Of a stretch of DNA of 64,000 nucleotides, positions 17,636 through 28,232 are shown one piece after another. The notes beneath the pieces were generated by a model. The model ran no database searches. It saw only the letters and a program-made list of their open reading frames with translations, and had not been told where the DNA came from. A program made the translations under genes and the position numbers. The stretch spans positions 114,856 to 178,855 of the forward strand of contig JAUIBE010000005.1 of the NCBI GenBank assembly GCA_030428105.1. Direction: 5' to 3'. The DNA comes from Gammaproteobacteria bacterium. Lineage in GTDB: Bacteria; Pseudomonadota; Gammaproteobacteria; Xanthomonadales; SZUA-36. Within the stretch, counting starts at the first letter, position 1, and each line of letters opens with the position of its first letter.

Positions 17636-19546
17636 CTAGAAACTGGAAGACTGGCTCGGCAGCTCAAGTTTGCCAATGTGGCGCTGGATTTTAGCCGCGA
17701 TTCCTTGCTCATCAAGCCCGGCAAGTTCAAGGCACTCTTCCCGCGTGCCATGCTCGATAAAGCCGTCTTCCAGGCCAATGTGCAGCACGCTAACCGACAG
17801 GTTTTCACTGGCGAGTACCTCGCTCACGCCGCTGCCTGCGCCGCCCGCAACCGCGTTCTCCTCGACCGTGACCAGCACGTTGTGGCGTGAGGCCGCGTCG
17901 ATAATGGCGCTGCGGTCGAGTGGTTTCACAAAGCGCATGTTGATCACCGTGGCGTCGATGCGGTCGGCCACTTTCAGGGCCGGTGAAACCATGCTGCCGA
18001 AGGCCAGGATGGCGACGCCCCGACCTTCGCGGATGGTGACTGCCTTGCCGATTGGGAGCGGGCTCATCGCTTTCTGCACCGCCACGCCGGGGCCCTTGCC
18101 ACGCGGGTAGCGCACAGCAGCGGGGCCATCGTGCACGTGGGCGGTGTGCAACATCTGGCGGCACTCGTTTTCATCCGCTGGCGCCATGATCACCAGGTTG
18201 GGCACGCAACGCAGGAATGACAAGTCAAAACTGCCCGCGTGAGTGGGGCCGTCCGGACCGACCAGGCCGGCGCGATCAATGGCCAGCGTTACCGGCAGGT
18301 CCTGCAGTGCGATGTCGTGAATGAGCTGATCGTAGGCGCGTTGCAGGAAGGTGCTGTAAATGGCCACCACCGGGCGTGCGCCCTCGCAGGCCATGCCAGC
18401 GGCCAGCGTCAGGCTGTGTTGCTCGGCAATGCCCACGTCGAAATAGCGGTCGGGGAAGCGCTTGTGGAACTCGACCATGCCCGAGCCTTCACGCATCGCC
18501 GGGGTTATCGCCAGCAGGCTGGGGTCCTGCGCCGCCGTGTCGCAAAGCCATTGGCCAAATACCTCGGTGTAGCTTGGCTGGGGCGCTTCATCGCCAGACT
18601 TCTTGCGCGCCGGTTTGCTTTGTACCCCTTTTTCGGGGTCGAAAGGCCCGACCGCGTGGTACTTGACCGGGTCTTTCTCGGCCGGCGCGTATCCCTTGCC
18701 CTTGGCGGTAATGATGTGCAGCAGGTTGGGGCCAGGCACATCGCGGGCCGTGCGAATGGTGCGCAACAGCACAGGCAGGTCGTGGCCATCAATGGGGCCC
18801 AGGTAATTGAACCCCAGTTCCTCGAACAGCGTGCTCGGCATGACCATGCCCTTGACATGTTCTTCCCAGCGACTCATGAAGCGCCAGGTGCGCGAGCCGC
18901 GCTTCATCAGGCTCTTGCTGCGCTCGCGAATTCCGGTGACAGTTGGGCCGCTCATCAACCTTCCCAGCATACGGGTCAGCGCGCCCACGTTGGGCGAGAT
19001 GGACATCTGGTTCTCGTTGAGCACCACCAGCAGGTTGGGATCCAGGTCGCCACCGTGGTTGAGCGCCTCGTAGGCCATGCCGGCGGTCATGGCGCCGTCA
19101 CCGATTACCGCCACGCACTTGCGCTTGGCGCCCAGCGCATCTGAAGCCAGGGCCATGCCCAGGGCGGCGCTGATGGAAGTGGAAGAGTGGCCGGTGCCGA
19201 ACGTGTCGAAGTCGCTCTCGGTGCGCTTGGGAAAAGGCGCCAGCCCATCCTTTTTCTTGATGGAGGTAATGCGACCGGCCCTTCCGGACAGGATCTTGTG
19301 GGGATAGGCCTGGTGGCCCACATCCCAGACAATTCGATCATTCGGCGTGTCATACAGGTAGTGCAGGGCGACGGTCAGCTCGATGCAGCCGAGCCCGGCG
19401 CCAAAATGACCGCCACTGATCGCCACCGAGTTGATCAGGTAACGGCGCAATTCGTCAGCCAGCGGCAACAGCTGCTCTTCATCCAGTCTGCGCAGGTCGG
19501 AGGGTAGCTGAACCTTGCTTAGCAATGGGTAGCGGGATTGATCCAT
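17636..19546 (-). CDS. dxs: 1-deoxy-D-xylulose-5-phosphate synthase
   Basis: First enzyme of the MEP isoprenoid pathway; a thiamine-diphosphate transketolase-type enzyme joining pyruvate and glyceraldehyde 3-phosphate. 636 residues. [20 protein letters not shown] carries the early substrate site, [21 protein letters not shown] the ThDP-binding GDG motif, and [17 protein letters not shown] the catalytic Glu region. Start ATG 19546 lies 9 bp after ispA, giving the conserved xseB-ispA-dxs order; all three feed isoprenoid supply or sit with it by tradition. Confidence 0.97.
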   Translation of the reverse strand: MDQSRYPLLSKVQLPSDLRRLDEEQLLPLADELRRYLINSVAISGGHFGAGLGCIELTVALHYLYDTPNDRIVWDVGHQAYPHKILSGRAGRITSIKKKDGLAPFPKRTESDFDTFGTGHSSTSISAALGMALASDALGAKRKCVAVIGDGAMTAGMAYEALNHGGDLDPNLLVVLNENQMSISPNVGALTRMLGRLMSGPTVTGIRERSKSLMKRGSRTWRFMSRWEEHVKGMVMPSTLFEELGFNYLGPIDGHDLPVLLRTIRTARDVPGPNLLHIITAKGKGYAPAEKDPVKYHAVGPFDPEKGVQSKPARKKSGDEAPQPSYTEVFGQWLCDTAAQDPSLLAITPAMREGSGMVEFHKRFPDRYFDVGIAEQHSLTLAAGMACEGARPVVAIYSTFLQRAYDQLIHDIALQDLPVTLAIDRAGLVGPDGPTHAGSFDLSFLRCVPNLVIMAPADENECRQMLHTAHVHDGPAAVRYPRGKGPGVAVQKAMSPLPIGKAVTIREGRGVAILAFGSMVSPALKVADRIDATVINMRFVKPLDRSAIIDAASRHNVLVTVEENAVAGGAGSGVSEVLASENLSVSVLHIGLEDGFIEHGTREECLELAGLDEQGIAAKIQRHIGKLELPSQSSSF

Positions 19547-19555
19547 GGGTCTATT

Positions 19556-20470
19556 TTACCGGTCTCGGCTGACCACGTAATCCGCCAGGTAGATCAGCGC
19601 GGACGGGTCGCCTGGGCAACAATCCAGTGCAGCCACGGCCTGGTCGCGCAGCGCGCCGGCGCGTTGGATCGACGCATCGAGCCCGATAATGGACGGAAAC
19701 GTCGGTTTGTCCAGTTTTTGGTCTGCAAGCGATTGTTTTCCCATGGTTTCCTTCTTTCCTACCACATCCAGTATGTCGTCGTGCACCTGGAAGGCCAGTC
19801 CAACACAGGCACCGTACTCACGCAGGCTGTGCTCAACCGGGCCTGGCGCCCCGGCAACGATGGCGGGCCCGGCCAGGCACAACTCGATCAGTGCCCCGGT
19901 TTTCAAGCGATGCATGGTCTCAAGCTGCTCCAGTTGCAGCGTTTTTCCAACGGCATCGAGATCCAGCACCTGGCCACCTGCCATTCCCATCGAACCACAG
20001 GCCCGGGCCAGCGCGGTGACCAGCTTGAGGCGGACTTCGGGCAAAGCGCTGCCATGGCTGCCCAGGACTTCGAAGGCCAGTGCCTGCAAGGCGTCTCCGG
20101 CAAGGATGGCGGTTGCTTCGTCGAAGGCCCGGTGGGTGGTTGGGCGGCCGCGCCGCAGGTCGTCGTCGTCCATCGCCGGCAGGTCGTCATGGATCAGGCT
20201 GTAGGCGTGGATAATCTCGATGGCAGCCGCCAACGGATCCAGTTGCTGTTGATCCACGCCCAACGCCTCGCCGCTGGCATAAACCAGGGCGGGTCGAACG
20301 CGTTTGCCGCCGTCCAGCGTTGCATAACGCATGGCGCGGTGAAGCAGGCTGGGGCGGGTGCTTGGCGGCGGCAGCAGTTGCTCGAAAACCGATTCGAATC
20401 GTCGGCGCCAGTGATCGACGCGCGCTGCCGGTTCAGTCGTCGCTTTCAAGTTGGACCGCGGAAGACTCAT
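19556..20470 (-). CDS. ispA: Farnesyl diphosphate synthase (polyprenyl synthetase family)
   Basis: Condenses DMAPP and IPP to geranyl and farnesyl diphosphate. 304 residues. GGKRVRP substrate site, first Asp-rich motif LIHDDLPAMDDDDLRRGRPT, and second motif FQVHDDILDVVG. Glu/Leu pattern ASGEALG is normal for IspA. The start ATG 20470 lies inside xseB (38-nt overlap), so translation is coupled; a later start would remove only the unconserved N-terminus. Confidence 0.95.
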   Translation of the reverse strand: MSLPRSNLKATTEPAARVDHWRRRFESVFEQLLPPPSTRPSLLHRAMRYATLDGGKRVRPALVYASGEALGVDQQQLDPLAAAIEIIHAYSLIHDDLPAMDDDDLRRGRPTTHRAFDEATAILAGDALQALAFEVLGSHGSALPEVRLKLVTALARACGSMGMAGGQVLDLDAVGKTLQLEQLETMHRLKTGALIELCLAGPAIVAGAPGPVEHSLREYGACVGLAFQVHDDILDVVGKKETMGKQSLADQKLDKPTFPSIIGLDASIQRAGALRDQAVAALDCCPGDPSALIYLADYVVSRDR

Positions 20471-20675
20471 CGTCTGGATCGCTTAATTGCTCAACCACCT
20501 GCTGGGCATCGTCGAGGAATTTCTGGCAACGCCGGGTCAATTCCACCCCGCGCTTGAACTGCTGGAGGGAGTCATCCAGGCTCAATTCGCCTTTTTCCAG
20601 GCGCTCGACCAGGGCTTCCAGCTCATTGATGGCTGCCTCGAAATCGGGGTCTTTGTTCGCTTTTGATTCGCTCAT
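20433..20675 (-). CDS. xseB: Exodeoxyribonuclease VII small subunit
   Basis: 80 residues from ATG 20675. Pattern DFEAAINELEALVERLEKGELSLDDSLQQFKRGVEL is diagnostic for the small helical XseB subunit that binds XseA to form exonuclease VII, which degrades single-stranded DNA. xseA is not in the window. An earlier in-frame ATG at 20714 would add 13 residues that do not match the family. Overlaps ispA by 38 nt. Confidence 0.94.
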   Translation of the reverse strand: MSESKANKDPDFEAAINELEALVERLEKGELSLDDSLQQFKRGVELTRRCQKFLDDAQQVVEQLSDPDDESSAVQLESDD

Positions 20676-20735
20676 AGCACGGTTGCCAGCAGGTGCAATT
20701 CGGGAACGGGACACTAGCCCACCACCAGCCCCCGG

Positions 20736-22109
20736 TCAACCCGGGTTGCGGCCTGCCCACAGCGCCTGGCAAGCGTCGCGCGTTTCCACCAGCTCCGGGG
20801 CTTCAGGCTGCCAACTGAATTCTATACCCTGGCGCCCAAGCCAGTCCCGCAGGCGGGGCGCCAGCAGCCAGTCGCCAACCGCCGCCGGTTCATCGTCCCA
20901 GTAGAGCAGCGGCACTGAATTGCGTTGCCACGGGGGAATGGGATGTTCCTGGATGAGCTTTTTCAGCTTTCGGTTGGGGCCTGCTTCATCAGTGCGCATG
21001 GCGCCGCCAGCGCGGCGCGGGCCGATGGACCAGCCGGCCGGAATATCCAGCCTGTCACCGCGCAGGGTGACTACACCAAGCGCTTCCCCCAGGTCGAGCG
21101 TTGGCGCGTCATGCCAGGTGCGCTGTGGGCAGGCCGGAAGGTCAGGCTGGTCGCTGAGGTAAAGTGCGTCACCATAGAGTCGCAGCGCATGGTTGCTCCA
21201 GCGCATCTCACAGTGCTTGTCCCGGCTGGCGCCTTGCAGTTGGACAAGCAACTCGTTCAGGCGCGCTTGCGGGGGGGGAGCGACGTTGTGGCGACGCAGC
21301 CACGCCCGAATGACCAACGGCGCCATCGAATCCAGCGGTTGGAGGCTTCCTAAAGGCAGGGACAAGCCGGGCGACCCGTCAAGCCGGGCATGCTGGCCCA
21401 GCAAGGTTTCCAGGGCCGTTGCAGTAGCGCCAAGGTGGGTTGCGGTTGCTGCCAGCCTGGCAGCCGCGGCTGGCCACCTCGACTCGAGTAGCGGGATGAC
21501 CTCGTGGCGCAGGAAGTTGCGATCGAAACGGGTGTCCCGGTTGGAATCATCCTCGATCCACTTCAGCTGGTTGCTCCGCAGGTAATGCTCAATCGCGACG
21601 CGCGATTCACCCAGCAGTGGGCGTGCGACCCGGCCTTGACCCAGGCGGCGCACTGCAGGAATTCCTGCCATGCCGTCTATTCCCGAGCCACGCAGCGCAT
21701 GCAGCAGCAATGTTTCGGCCTGGTCGTCGCGGTTATGCGCGGTTAGGTACACCCCTCCGGGCTCCAGGCGCTGTTCCACAAAGGCGTAGCGCGCCTCCCG
21801 AGCCATGGCTTCGATATTGCCCGATCCAGCTGGCAGCGCCAGGCTGTGCGTGGTTAGCGGAATCTCCAGTTCGGCGCAGTAGGCCTCGCAGTGGACTTGC
21901 CAGGCTTGGCACTGGTCGTGCAGCCCATGATTGAAGTGTATTGCCTCCAGCACCCCGGGAAGGCGCGCCCGCTGCCTGGACAGGGCGGTTAACAACGCGG
22001 TCGAGTCTGCTCCGCCGCTGAACCCAACCAGGAAGCGCTGTGCGCTTACCAACTGCTCAAGCGATTCGCGGACTCGCTGGCTGGTAAGGGGCTGATCCTT
22101 GGCAGACAT
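20736..22109 (-). CDS. tilS: tRNA(Ile)-lysidine synthase
   Basis: Converts C34 of the CAU-anticodon tRNA-Ile to lysidine, changing its identity from Met to Ile. 457 residues. PP-loop VGFSGGADSTALLTAL at about 28-43 binds ATP; HFNHGLHDQCQAWQ and YLTAHNRDDQAETLLLHALRGSG follow. TilS-N and TilS-C accessory domains are present (NHALRLYGDALYLS, PLLYWDDEPAAVGDW). Start ATG 22109 lies 33 bp after accA, an order also seen in E. coli relatives. Confidence 0.95.
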   Translation of the reverse strand: MSAKDQPLTSQRVRESLEQLVSAQRFLVGFSGGADSTALLTALSRQRARLPGVLEAIHFNHGLHDQCQAWQVHCEAYCAELEIPLTTHSLALPAGSGNIEAMAREARYAFVEQRLEPGGVYLTAHNRDDQAETLLLHALRGSGIDGMAGIPAVRRLGQGRVARPLLGESRVAIEHYLRSNQLKWIEDDSNRDTRFDRNFLRHEVIPLLESRWPAAAARLAATATHLGATATALETLLGQHARLDGSPGLSLPLGSLQPLDSMAPLVIRAWLRRHNVAPPPQARLNELLVQLQGASRDKHCEMRWSNHALRLYGDALYLSDQPDLPACPQRTWHDAPTLDLGEALGVVTLRGDRLDIPAGWSIGPRRAGGAMRTDEAGPNRKLKKLIQEHPIPPWQRNSVPLLYWDDEPAAVGDWLLAPRLRDWLGRQGIEFSWQPEAPELVETRDACQALWAGRNPG

Positions 22110-22142
22110 GGTCAGGGTTCACCGCCTGGTGCGCCCGAAGCT

Positions 22143-23102
22143 TCAATTCTCCTGGTAGGCGCCGTAGGCCAGCAGACGCTGGAAGCGGGCTTCCAACAGG
22201 TCCTCTGTGGGCATCTTTTCCAGCGTATCGAGTTGCCGCTCGAGGCAGTCGGCGATTTGCGTGGCGACTTCATCAGGTTCTTTATGTGCGCCGCCCAGTG
22301 GCTCGGGGATCACTTCATCCACCAGGTTGAGTTCCTTGAGCCGGTCCGAGGTAATGCCCAGTGCGGTGGCCGCATCTTCGGCCTTCGCGGCGTCCTTCCA
22401 CAAGATGGAAGCGCAGCCTTCCGGGGAGATCACGGAGTAGGTGCTGTATTGCAACATGTTAACGCGATCGCCCACACCGATGGCCAGCGCGCCGCCTGAG
22501 CCGCCCTCGCCAATAACGGTGCAGATGATCGGGATGGGGAGTTCGGACATCACCGCCAGGTTGCGGGCAATCGCTTCAGACTGGCCTCGTTCTTCCGCGC
22601 CAACGCCGGGGTAGGCGCCTGGCGTGTCGATGAAGGTGATCAGTGGCAGCTTGAAGCGGGCCGCCATGTTCATTAGCCGCAGCGCCTTGCGATAACCCTC
22701 GGGGCGGGACATCCCGAAATTGCGGAAAACCTTGGCCTTGGTGTCACGGCCTTTCTGCTGGCCGATAAACATGATGGCGCGTCCGCGAAACCGCGCGGGG
22801 CCGCCGACAATCGCGTGGTCGTCCGCGAACGCGCGGTCACCATGCAACTCGTGAAACTCGTCGAAAATCTTGTCCACGTAGTCCAGGGCATAGGGACGCA
22901 GCGGATGGCGGCTCAATTGCGACACCTGCCAGGGTGTCAGGTCGCCGAAAATGCTTTTGATTTTCTGGTTCATTTTCGACTGCAGACGTTGAATTTCTTC
23001 ATCGAGGTTCAACGCATTGTCGGAGCCTACATGCTTCAGCTCATCGATCTTCGCCTGCAACTCTGCAATCGGCTGTTCGAAATCTAGGTAGTTGGATGCC
23101 AT
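22143..23102 (-). CDS. accA: Acetyl-CoA carboxylase carboxyltransferase, alpha subunit
   Basis: Transfers carboxyl from carboxybiotin to acetyl-CoA, giving malonyl-CoA for fatty acid synthesis, in complex with AccD. 319 residues, the same length as E. coli AccA. Typical [19 protein letters not shown] start, [39 protein letters not shown], and [16 protein letters not shown] oxyanion region. ATG 23102 ([10 protein letters not shown]) is preferred over 23132. Part of the long minus-strand run; accD is not in the window. Confidence 0.97.
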   Translation of the reverse strand: MASNYLDFEQPIAELQAKIDELKHVGSDNALNLDEEIQRLQSKMNQKIKSIFGDLTPWQVSQLSRHPLRPYALDYVDKIFDEFHELHGDRAFADDHAIVGGPARFRGRAIMFIGQQKGRDTKAKVFRNFGMSRPEGYRKALRLMNMAARFKLPLITFIDTPGAYPGVGAEERGQSEAIARNLAVMSELPIPIICTVIGEGGSGGALAIGVGDRVNMLQYSTYSVISPEGCASILWKDAAKAEDAATALGITSDRLKELNLVDEVIPEPLGGAHKEPDEVATQIADCLERQLDTLEKMPTEDLLEARFQRLLAYGAYQEN

Positions 23103-23131
23103 GGCCTGTTGGTCCGGAGTAGATCGGCTCA

Positions 23132-24031
23132 TTATAACCGCGACCGCGGTGCAGCTGCCCCTGCCTGGCCAGCATGGGTTGCGGGCACGCGCGACAGCGC
23201 CCAGTGCTCAACCGCCCAGGCCATGAGCGCAGACCCGGTTGCGAAGGCCGGCGGAGGATGGCCCAGGTGGCGCAAGGCGGCCGTCATCGCGTCCACAGGA
23301 TCGAGCGTTGAAATCGGGTCGGAGCCCATGCGCTTGCTCAACTTCTCGCCATTGGGGTCGAGAGCAATCGGCAGGTGGGCATACTCCGGCCGCTCCAGCC
23401 CAAGGACTCGTTGCAGCAGGACCTGGCGCGCCGTGGAATCCAGCAAATCCGCGCCGCGGACAACATGCGTGACCTGCTGAAAGTGGTCGTCCACCACCAC
23501 GGCCAACTGGTAGGCGGGCAGTTGGTCGGCCCGGCGGATCACGAAATCGCCGATTTCTCCATCGAAGCGCGCTTCAACAGGCCCCTGGATGGCGTCGTCG
23601 AAAGCAATGGTTGCGCCGCTGGTGTTGAGCCGAACCGCGCGTGGTTCGCGACCGGGCGGCAGTCCTTCGCGGCAGGTGCCGGGGTAAATCCCGCTGGCGG
23701 GAATGTCGGCCCGCGTGCAACCACACCAGTAAGCTTTACCTTCGGCCAGCAACTGCCGGGTAACCTGTTCGTAGGCCGCTGTTCGCGAGGCCTGGAAGAG
23801 GACTTCGCCGTCGGGCTTTAGGCCAAACCGGCGTAGATCGGAAAGGATGCGCTCGGCGCTCCCGGGCACTTCGCGGGGTGGATCAATGTTCTCGACGCGA
23901 ACCCGCCACAGGCCACCGTGGGCCCGCGCATCCAGGTAACTGGCAAGCGCTGCCACCAGCGACCCGAAATGCAGGTCGCCGGTCGGCGAAGGGGCAAAAC
24001 GGCCAACGTAAGGCCGGGCAGGATGGCTCAA
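23132..24031 (-). CDS. gluQ: Glutamyl-Q tRNA(Asp) synthetase
   Basis: Truncated glutamyl-tRNA synthetase paralogue that attaches glutamate to queuosine in the tRNA-Asp anticodon. 299 residues, lacking the anticodon-binding domain. [20 protein letters not shown] is the class I HIGH region; [10 protein letters not shown]...GTCR holds the zinc ligands; [13 protein letters not shown] is the KMSKS equivalent. 36 bp downstream of the fimX-like gene, 29 bp before accA. Confidence 0.93.
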   Translation of the reverse strand: MSHPARPYVGRFAPSPTGDLHFGSLVAALASYLDARAHGGLWRVRVENIDPPREVPGSAERILSDLRRFGLKPDGEVLFQASRTAAYEQVTRQLLAEGKAYWCGCTRADIPASGIYPGTCREGLPPGREPRAVRLNTSGATIAFDDAIQGPVEARFDGEIGDFVIRRADQLPAYQLAVVVDDHFQQVTHVVRGADLLDSTARQVLLQRVLGLERPEYAHLPIALDPNGEKLSKRMGSDPISTLDPVDAMTAALRHLGHPPPAFATGSALMAWAVEHWALSRVPATHAGQAGAAAPRSRL

Positions 24032-24067
24032 TGGCTCAGGCTCGCTTGGGACTTGCCAAAGCTTAGA

Positions 24068-26095
24068 TTACTGGCCAACCACCTGTGAAGTTTCCTTGAG
24101 GAAAGCGCCAGCGATCATCTTGACGCCACACTGCCACAGCACGGCCAGGTTCGAGGTGTCGGCGATCTCGTCAGCAATAACCACCACGTTGTGCTCGTTG
24201 GCTGCCTCCACCACCTGTTGAATGGCGCTCTGGGCGGTGTTGTTTCCCTGCAGTTCGCCGGTTAGCGCGGTATCAAGTTTGACGTAGCTGGCCTGGAGGT
24301 GTTCAAACAGCTGAAGGGTTCGGCGTTCAGAACCAAAGCCTGAAATCGAAAGCTGGCAGCCCGCCGGCCCCAGTTCGCGCATCAGCCTCTGGGTGGGTTT
24401 CAGGTTGGCCTGCGCCAGGTCGGCGCTGACCTGGACAATCATCTGGCGCGCGTCGACGGCATACATCTTGAGGTGGTCCAGCAACCAGCCGGCGAATCCA
24501 GGCTCGACGATGGAGTGGTTGCTCAGGGACACGATCTGGCGTTCCTCGGTGTCGGCAATCGTGCGCAGAATTGTTGGAATGACATTGCGGTCGATGTTGC
24601 CCGCCAGGCCGTGGCGCTCGGCGATCTCTGCGAACTCGGAGTAGGGGTGGTCCTTCTCCTCGCCCCTCAGGTGTACCAGGTTCTCCAGCAAGTGCTCGCC
24701 TTCACCATCAAGGTCGACAATTGACTGGTGCACCGCATGAAAGTCTTCGTTCTTGAGGCCAAGGCGAATGCGGTCGACCCAGGTGCTTTCTTCCTCCGCC
24801 ATCGCAACCGCGGTGAGCTGCGGACGGAAAACCACCATGGCCTCGCCTTCTTCAAGGGCTTCGCTGCAAGCCTTGCGGGCCTGGGCAATCACTGCCTGTG
24901 GGTCGTTGGCCAGGCGGCCCAGGGGTACCATTCCAACGCTGCAGGTCGCCGAGAACGAACGGCCGCCCGACTCCACGATCACGTTTCGATAGGCGTGCTG
25001 GATGGCTTTTACAAAACCCTCGACCTGTTGTTTCTTCTCGCGATTGGCCAGGATGGCGATGCCATGATCGCTGATGCGCCCTGCGATGTCCGCAGGCTCG
25101 AGATACTCGCGCACAACGCCCGCGAGCTGGGACACGTGTGCATCCACCGCAGCGAGGCCGACTTCGTCCAGGGCTTCATCCAGGGCGTCCGGCTCAAGAT
25201 AAAGCAGGGCGGCAGTGGCATCGGCTGGATCCTTCTGCTCGATAAAATTGGCCAGCTGCGCGCTGAAACTGGGGCGGTTGGCCAGCTGCGTAAGCGGGTC
25301 GGTGACGCGCAGGCGCTCCAGTTCCGCCGCAAGCTCTGCGGCCTGGTCGCGCTTTTGCAGCATCATCTGGATACATGGTTCGCCATTGAACGTGGCGGCC
25401 GAAAAGCCCAGCGCGGCTTCCATCGTGCTGCCATCAGGCCGGGACACCTGGACCTCGATGGGGCCAGATGGGAAGCGACCCTTGGACAGGTCGCGCAGAA
25501 CCGTCTTGAGGTCGCCTTCGGGAATTTTCATGATCTCGAGCAGGGACAAACCCTGCAGTTCTTCCGCGTTGCCGACATGCAGCGCTTCCAGGTAGGCCCG
25601 GTTGGCGTAAACGTGCAGACCCTCGTGGATGTAGGCGATGGCGTCTCGTGCGCTTTCCAGCAGCAGTTCGTAGCGATGATGGATCTCATCCAGGCGGCTT
25701 TCCTGCGCCTGGCTGTCCTGCAGCCGGGTTTGCGTTTCCAGCAAACCGGAAACAGTCGCGATCAGGTGATCAGGTGAATTCTTGTCAATCACATAGCACG
25801 GGGCTGTACGGATCAGGTTGGTGAGCCGCTCGTGGTCGTCCAGGTCGACAATCAGCGCGCAGGGAACAGAGTTGCGCCCGGCCAGTTCCGATATCTCCTC
25901 GATTCCTGCGTCCACCGGGTCGGGATGAAGATAGATGACCAGCAGGGGAGAGTACGCGTCGAACGCGCGGTTGGTCTCGGCATAGGAGCCGACGTGAATT
26001 ACATGAATTTTAATTCCTGAATTCCTGAGCAGGCTATTAATCTGCTCCGAAGACTCAGGAGTCCGGTCTACAACCAGGAGGTTTACGCTATCCAT
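24068..26095 (-). CDS. fimX: FimX-like degenerate GGDEF-EAL protein with REC-like and PAS domains
   Basis: 675 residues. Order: REC-like (about 1-125, starting NLLVVDRTPESSEQINSLL), coiled linker, PAS (about 145-260), GGDEF (about 270-425), EAL (about 430-670). The GGDEF signature position reads RISDHGIAIL, so diguanylate cyclase activity is unlikely. The EAL core reads LLENLVHLRG (ENL) and catalytic metal residues look incomplete. This matches FimX, a c-di-GMP receptor that steers type IV pilus assembly rather than a working enzyme. No pilus genes are nearby. The 222-bp gap to efp holds promoters for both. Confidence 0.82.
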   Translation of the reverse strand: MDSVNLLVVDRTPESSEQINSLLRNSGIKIHVIHVGSYAETNRAFDAYSPLLVIYLHPDPVDAGIEEISELAGRNSVPCALIVDLDDHERLTNLIRTAPCYVIDKNSPDHLIATVSGLLETQTRLQDSQAQESRLDEIHHRYELLLESARDAIAYIHEGLHVYANRAYLEALHVGNAEELQGLSLLEIMKIPEGDLKTVLRDLSKGRFPSGPIEVQVSRPDGSTMEAALGFSAATFNGEPCIQMMLQKRDQAAELAAELERLRVTDPLTQLANRPSFSAQLANFIEQKDPADATAALLYLEPDALDEALDEVGLAAVDAHVSQLAGVVREYLEPADIAGRISDHGIAILANREKKQQVEGFVKAIQHAYRNVIVESGGRSFSATCSVGMVPLGRLANDPQAVIAQARKACSEALEEGEAMVVFRPQLTAVAMAEEESTWVDRIRLGLKNEDFHAVHQSIVDLDGEGEHLLENLVHLRGEEKDHPYSEFAEIAERHGLAGNIDRNVIPTILRTIADTEERQIVSLSNHSIVEPGFAGWLLDHLKMYAVDARQMIVQVSADLAQANLKPTQRLMRELGPAGCQLSISGFGSERRTLQLFEHLQASYVKLDTALTGELQGNNTAQSAIQQVVEAANEHNVVVIADEIADTSNLAVLWQCGVKMIAGAFLKETSQVVGQ

Positions 26096-26317
26096 TGCTT
26101 TGCAAATCCCTTGCCCAATCCTTGAGCTGATTCTAACTTTGATTATTCACGCAAATCAATTAATTAAGAATTGCTTTGCAAGCAGCTTTTAATCTGGGGA
26201 TGGCTCGCAGGGGTGCTCCGGTAGCAGTCAAAAGTGCAGGTTTTGGCCTTACCGCGAACAATGCTTCAGGGTATCATTGGCCGCTTGATCGAGCGCGCCC
26301 CGTAGTGGAGATACTGA

Positions 26318-26887
26318 ATGGCAAGTTACAGCACCAATGAATTTAAAAGCGGACTCAAGATCCTTCTCGATGGAGATCCGTACAACATAGTGGAAAATGA
26401 GTTCGTAAAACCTGGCAAGGGCCAGGCATTCAATCGCGTCAAAGTGCGCAACCTGCATACCGGAAGGGTTATTGAAAAAACCTTCAAGTCGGGTGAAAGC
26501 GTAGAGGCCGCCGATGTCTTTGAACTCGAGGTGCAGTACCTCTACAACGACGGCGATTTCTGGCACTTCATGGAGCCTGATACCTTCGAGCAGCATGCCT
26601 GTAGCAAGGACGCCATGGGAGACGTTGCGCTTTGGTTGAAGGAAGAGGACATGTGCCAGATGACCTTGTATAACGGCGCGCCACTGAGCATCACGGCGCC
26701 GAACTTTACCGAGCTGAGAATCGTCGAAACCGATCCCGGCCTGCGCGGCGACACCTCGGGTGGTGGAAACAAGCCTGCCACGTTGGAAACCGGTGCGGTT
26801 GTGCGGGTTCCGCTGTTCGTGGACAACGGTGAGGTTATCCGCGTCGACACCCGTTCGGGAGAATACGTATCTCGCGTCAAGGACTAA
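26318..26887 (+). CDS. efp: Elongation factor P
   Basis: Rescues ribosomes stalled at polyproline stretches. 189 residues, three OB-like domains. The tip of domain I reads KPGKGQAF with Lys34 at the modified position, the type beta-lysylated by EpmA/EpmB, rather than the Arg type served by EarP. C-terminal [27 protein letters not shown] is typical. No epmA or epmB in the window. Start ATG 26318 follows GTGGAGATACTGA. Confidence 0.97.
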   Translation: MASYSTNEFKSGLKILLDGDPYNIVENEFVKPGKGQAFNRVKVRNLHTGRVIEKTFKSGESVEAADVFELEVQYLYNDGDFWHFMEPDTFEQHACSKDAMGDVALWLKEEDMCQMTLYNGAPLSITAPNFTELRIVETDPGLRGDTSGGGNKPATLETGAVVRVPLFVDNGEVIRVDTRSGEYVSRVKD

Positions 26888-26891
26888 AGGC

Positions 26892-28232
26892 TTGCAACAG
26901 GACACGCTGATCATTCCGCGCTACCTGGTGCCGGTCCGGCCCCGGGGAACGGTCCTGGAAGGCCATGGCGTGCTGCTGCGAGCGGACCGAATTGAGGCCA
27001 TTGTCCCGCCGTCCGCGCTGGCTGAAGTTGCCGACCAGGCAACCGTTGTGAATTTGCCCAGCCACGCGTTGTTGCCTGGCCTGGTGAACACGCACACCCA
27101 CTCGCCGATGACCCTGCTACGGGGCTTCGCAGACGACCTTCCCTTGCTGGAGTGGTTGAATGGCCATATCTGGCCGGCTGAGAATCGCCTGGTGGATGAA
27201 GATTTCGTGGCGGCCGGAACCCGGCTGGCCATATGCGAGATGCTTCGAGGTGGTACTACCTGCTTCAATGAGAACTATTTCTTTCCCGACGAAATTGCCA
27301 GGGTAGCAGTCGAATCGAATGTGCGCTCGGTGGTTGGCTTGCCGCTGCTTGACCAGGCTACCAGCTGGGCAAATGAATTTGATGAGTATCTTCAAAAAGG
27401 ATTGGAACTGGTTGATTTATTTGAAGATAGTGGTCTGGTGGAGTTCTCGCTCGCCCCGCATGCGCCGTATTCGGTATCCGATGCCGGACTTGAGTCAATC
27501 GCCGATGTTTCCGCGGCCAGGGAAATGAAGGTGCACCTGCATTGCCTGGAAACCGCGTACGACCTCGAGCACTCACTGGAAACCTACGGACTGCCACCGC
27601 TCAACCGCCTGTCCAGTCGCGACCTGCTTAACGACCGCTTGATCGCAGTACATATGACCCAGTTGGACCAGGACGATGTGGCGATGTTGGCCGATTGCGG
27701 CGTCCACGTGGTGCACTGCCCACATTCCAACCTGAAACTGGCCAGCGGCTTTTGCCCAACGGCCGCGTTACTGGAATCAGGTGTAAACGTGGCCATCGGC
27801 ACCGATGGCGCCGCCAGCAACAACAAGCTCGATATGTTCGAGGAAACACGCTGCGCGGCCCTCCTGGCAAAGGGGGTAACGGGAGACGCAACAGCGGTCG
27901 ATGCCGTTGCGGCACTGGATATGATGACCATCAATGGCGCCAGGGCGCTGGGCATGGACGAGGTTATCGGTTCCATCGAGCGCGGCAAGAAGGCGGACCT
28001 GTGCGCCATTGATCTCGACCAAGCACAGACCACGCCATTGCATAACCTGTTTTCACAGCTTATCTATGCCGCGTCCGCCAGCCAGGTCAGTGATACCTGG
28101 GTTGACGGCAACCGTGTACTGGATTCAGGCAGGTTGACCACGTTGGATGAAACGGCTGTGAAAGAGGAGGCGCTGGCCTGGCGAGTTCGCATTGGCGAAA
28201 GCGCCAGCCACGACCAGGCGGCGGCGCAGTGA
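26892..28232 (+). CDS. mtaD: 5-methylthioadenosine/S-adenosylhomocysteine deaminase-type amidohydrolase
   Basis: 446 residues of the TRZ/ATZ-like amidohydrolase family. Metal sites NTHTHSPMTLLRG (HxH), VHLHCLETAYD, IAVHMTQLD and GTDGAASNNKLDMF are complete; HCPHSNLKLASG is the substrate lid. Family members deaminate methylthioadenosine and S-adenosylhomocysteine, clearing by-products of SAM use such as the UbiG reaction encoded next. The start is unclear: TTG at 26892 gives the family N-terminus but its AAAGG is only 1 nt away. Ends in a GTGA overlap with ubiG. Confidence 0.88.
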   Translation: MQQDTLIIPRYLVPVRPRGTVLEGHGVLLRADRIEAIVPPSALAEVADQATVVNLPSHALLPGLVNTHTHSPMTLLRGFADDLPLLEWLNGHIWPAENRLVDEDFVAAGTRLAICEMLRGGTTCFNENYFFPDEIARVAVESNVRSVVGLPLLDQATSWANEFDEYLQKGLELVDLFEDSGLVEFSLAPHAPYSVSDAGLESIADVSAAREMKVHLHCLETAYDLEHSLETYGLPPLNRLSSRDLLNDRLIAVHMTQLDQDDVAMLADCGVHVVHCPHSNLKLASGFCPTAALLESGVNVAIGTDGAASNNKLDMFEETRCAALLAKGVTGDATAVDAVAALDMMTINGARALGMDEVIGSIERGKKADLCAIDLDQAQTTPLHNLFSQLIYAASASQVSDTWVDGNRVLDSGRLTTLDETAVKEEALAWRVRIGESASHDQAAAQ

